From Iamia sp. SCSIO 61187 (GTDB taxonomy: Bacteria; Actinomycetota; Acidimicrobiia; Acidimicrobiales; Iamiaceae), in contig NZ_CP050948.1 in NCBI RefSeq assembly GCF_019443745.1, forward strand, positions 4,158,001 through 4,222,000: a stretch of DNA of 64,000 nucleotides, in the 5' to 3' direction. The translations under genes and the position numbers were made by a program. Positions 63,448-64,000 of the stretch are shown here, one piece after another. The number at the start of each line of letters is the position of its first letter. The first letter of the stretch is position 1. The notes beneath the pieces were generated by a model. The model was given only the letters and a program-made list of their open reading frames with translations, searched no databases and was not told the DNA's origin.

Positions 63448-64000
63448 GTGGGGATGCCCCTTCTGGCCCAGATGCCGGCGCCGTTCGCCGCGACCGGGCT
63501 CAAGCCCAGCTTCGTGCTGGCGTTCGTGCTGCTGGACCTGGTGCTGATCATCGTCGCCGCCCGCCTGTGCGGCGCCCTGGCCCGCAAGGTCGGCCAGCCC
63601 GCGGTGGTGGGCGAGATCATCGCCGGCGTCCTGCTCGGCCCCACGCTCCTCGGGCCCAAGCTGTTCGAGCTGTCCAACCCGCCGGACTTCCTCCACTGCG
63701 ACATCTCCAACTCGCCGGGGATGGCCGGATCGGAGTTCGTGCCCAACGTGTCGGCCTGCCTCTTCCCGCCCCAGTCCCGCAGCATCCTCGGGGTGCTCGG
63801 GCAGGTGGCCCTCATCTTCTTCATGTTCCTCGTCGGCATCGAGGTCAACGAGCGGGCCCTCAAGGGCAAGGAGAAGGGCATCGGCCTCGTCGCCGTCGGC
63901 GCCGTCCTGGTGCCCATCGCCCTCGGCTTCGCCATCACCCCCATGCTGTTCAACGAGGACTTCGTCGCGAACTTCGGCACCGCCGACGAGCCCAGCAAGC
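63448..64000 (+). CDS. Cation/proton antiporter (CPA2 type), 3' end beyond window
   Basis: GTG 63448 with GGGAGG 6 bases upstream. 184 residues visible: a first helix (FVLAFVLLDLVLIIVAARLCGAL), the KefB/NapA-like AARKVGQPAVVGEIIAGVLLGPTLLG pattern, then a short Cys-containing loop and ILGVLGQVALIFFMFLVGIEVNERALKG with the conserved hydrophobic helix. Member of the Na+/H+ or K+/H+ exchanger family; divergent from metY. Confidence 0.88.
   Translation, partial: MGMPLLAQMPAPFAATGLKPSFVLAFVLLDLVLIIVAARLCGALARKVGQPAVVGEIIAGVLLGPTLLGPKLFELSNPPDFLHCDISNSPGMAGSEFVPNVSACLFPPQSRSILGVLGQVALIFFMFLVGIEVNERALKGKEKGIGLVAVGAVLVPIALGFAITPMLFNEDFVANFGTADEPSK

Overview
The window is high-GC DNA (GTG and TTG starts, strong G/C bias at third codon positions) from an actinobacterium. 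The mix of F420-type luciferase-like oxidoreductases, DUF222/HNH and sunset-domain proteins, an IclR regulator next to leuCD, citramalate synthase and many acyl-CoA enzymes suggests class Acidimicrobiia or a close relative. That placement is inference from gene content.

1-25.2 kb is accessory, catabolic and partly decayed. It opens with a minus-strand acyl-CoA operon (alpha/beta hydrolase, DUF35 protein, thiolase-like protein with Ser in place of the nucleophilic Cys, biotin-dependent carboxyltransferase running off the left edge), then hot-dog thioesterases, a TetR regulator and an F420-type oxidoreductase. Directly after the stop of that oxidoreductase sits a complete 4.45-kb transposable element (6512-10959) with imperfect ~37-bp terminal inverted repeats and a perfect 8-bp target duplication. 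Its 1065-residue protein joins two zinc modules, a DDE transposase core, a complete DEDDh (DnaQ-like) 3'-5' exonuclease and a C-terminal zinc module. A nucleotidyltransferase-fold gene is carried as passenger. A branched-chain amino acid type ABC transporter (fused LivHM permease) follows, then an island of gene remnants (16.5-20.0 kb), an MMPL/RND exporter, a second F420 oxidoreductase coupled to a small HTH protein, and a TetR / cyclic-nucleotide-binding pair.

25.2-41.4 kb is housekeeping and nitrogen metabolism: tRNA-Glu, tRNA-Gln and gltX together; leuB-ilvE-cimA for branched-chain amino acids; greA; a potADBC polyamine importer followed by an Lrp regulator, a class III aminotransferase and an aldehyde dehydrogenase that together look like a putrescine-to-GABA route. 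A perfect 18-bp hairpin covers the potC start codon.

41.4-64 kb holds hydrolases, the IclR/leuCD locus with a nested 42-bp palindrome as operator, an IS5-type insertion sequence placed exactly in the centre of an intergenic palindrome, serA, aspartate aminotransferase, serC, metY with a structured three-way-junction element in its upstream region, and the start of a cation/proton antiporter. A family of intergenic palindromes with a shared core recurs through the right half. Several otherwise intact genes (leuC, a luciferase-like gene, a membrane protein at 55.7 kb) carry single-base frameshifts, which may be real or base-calling errors.
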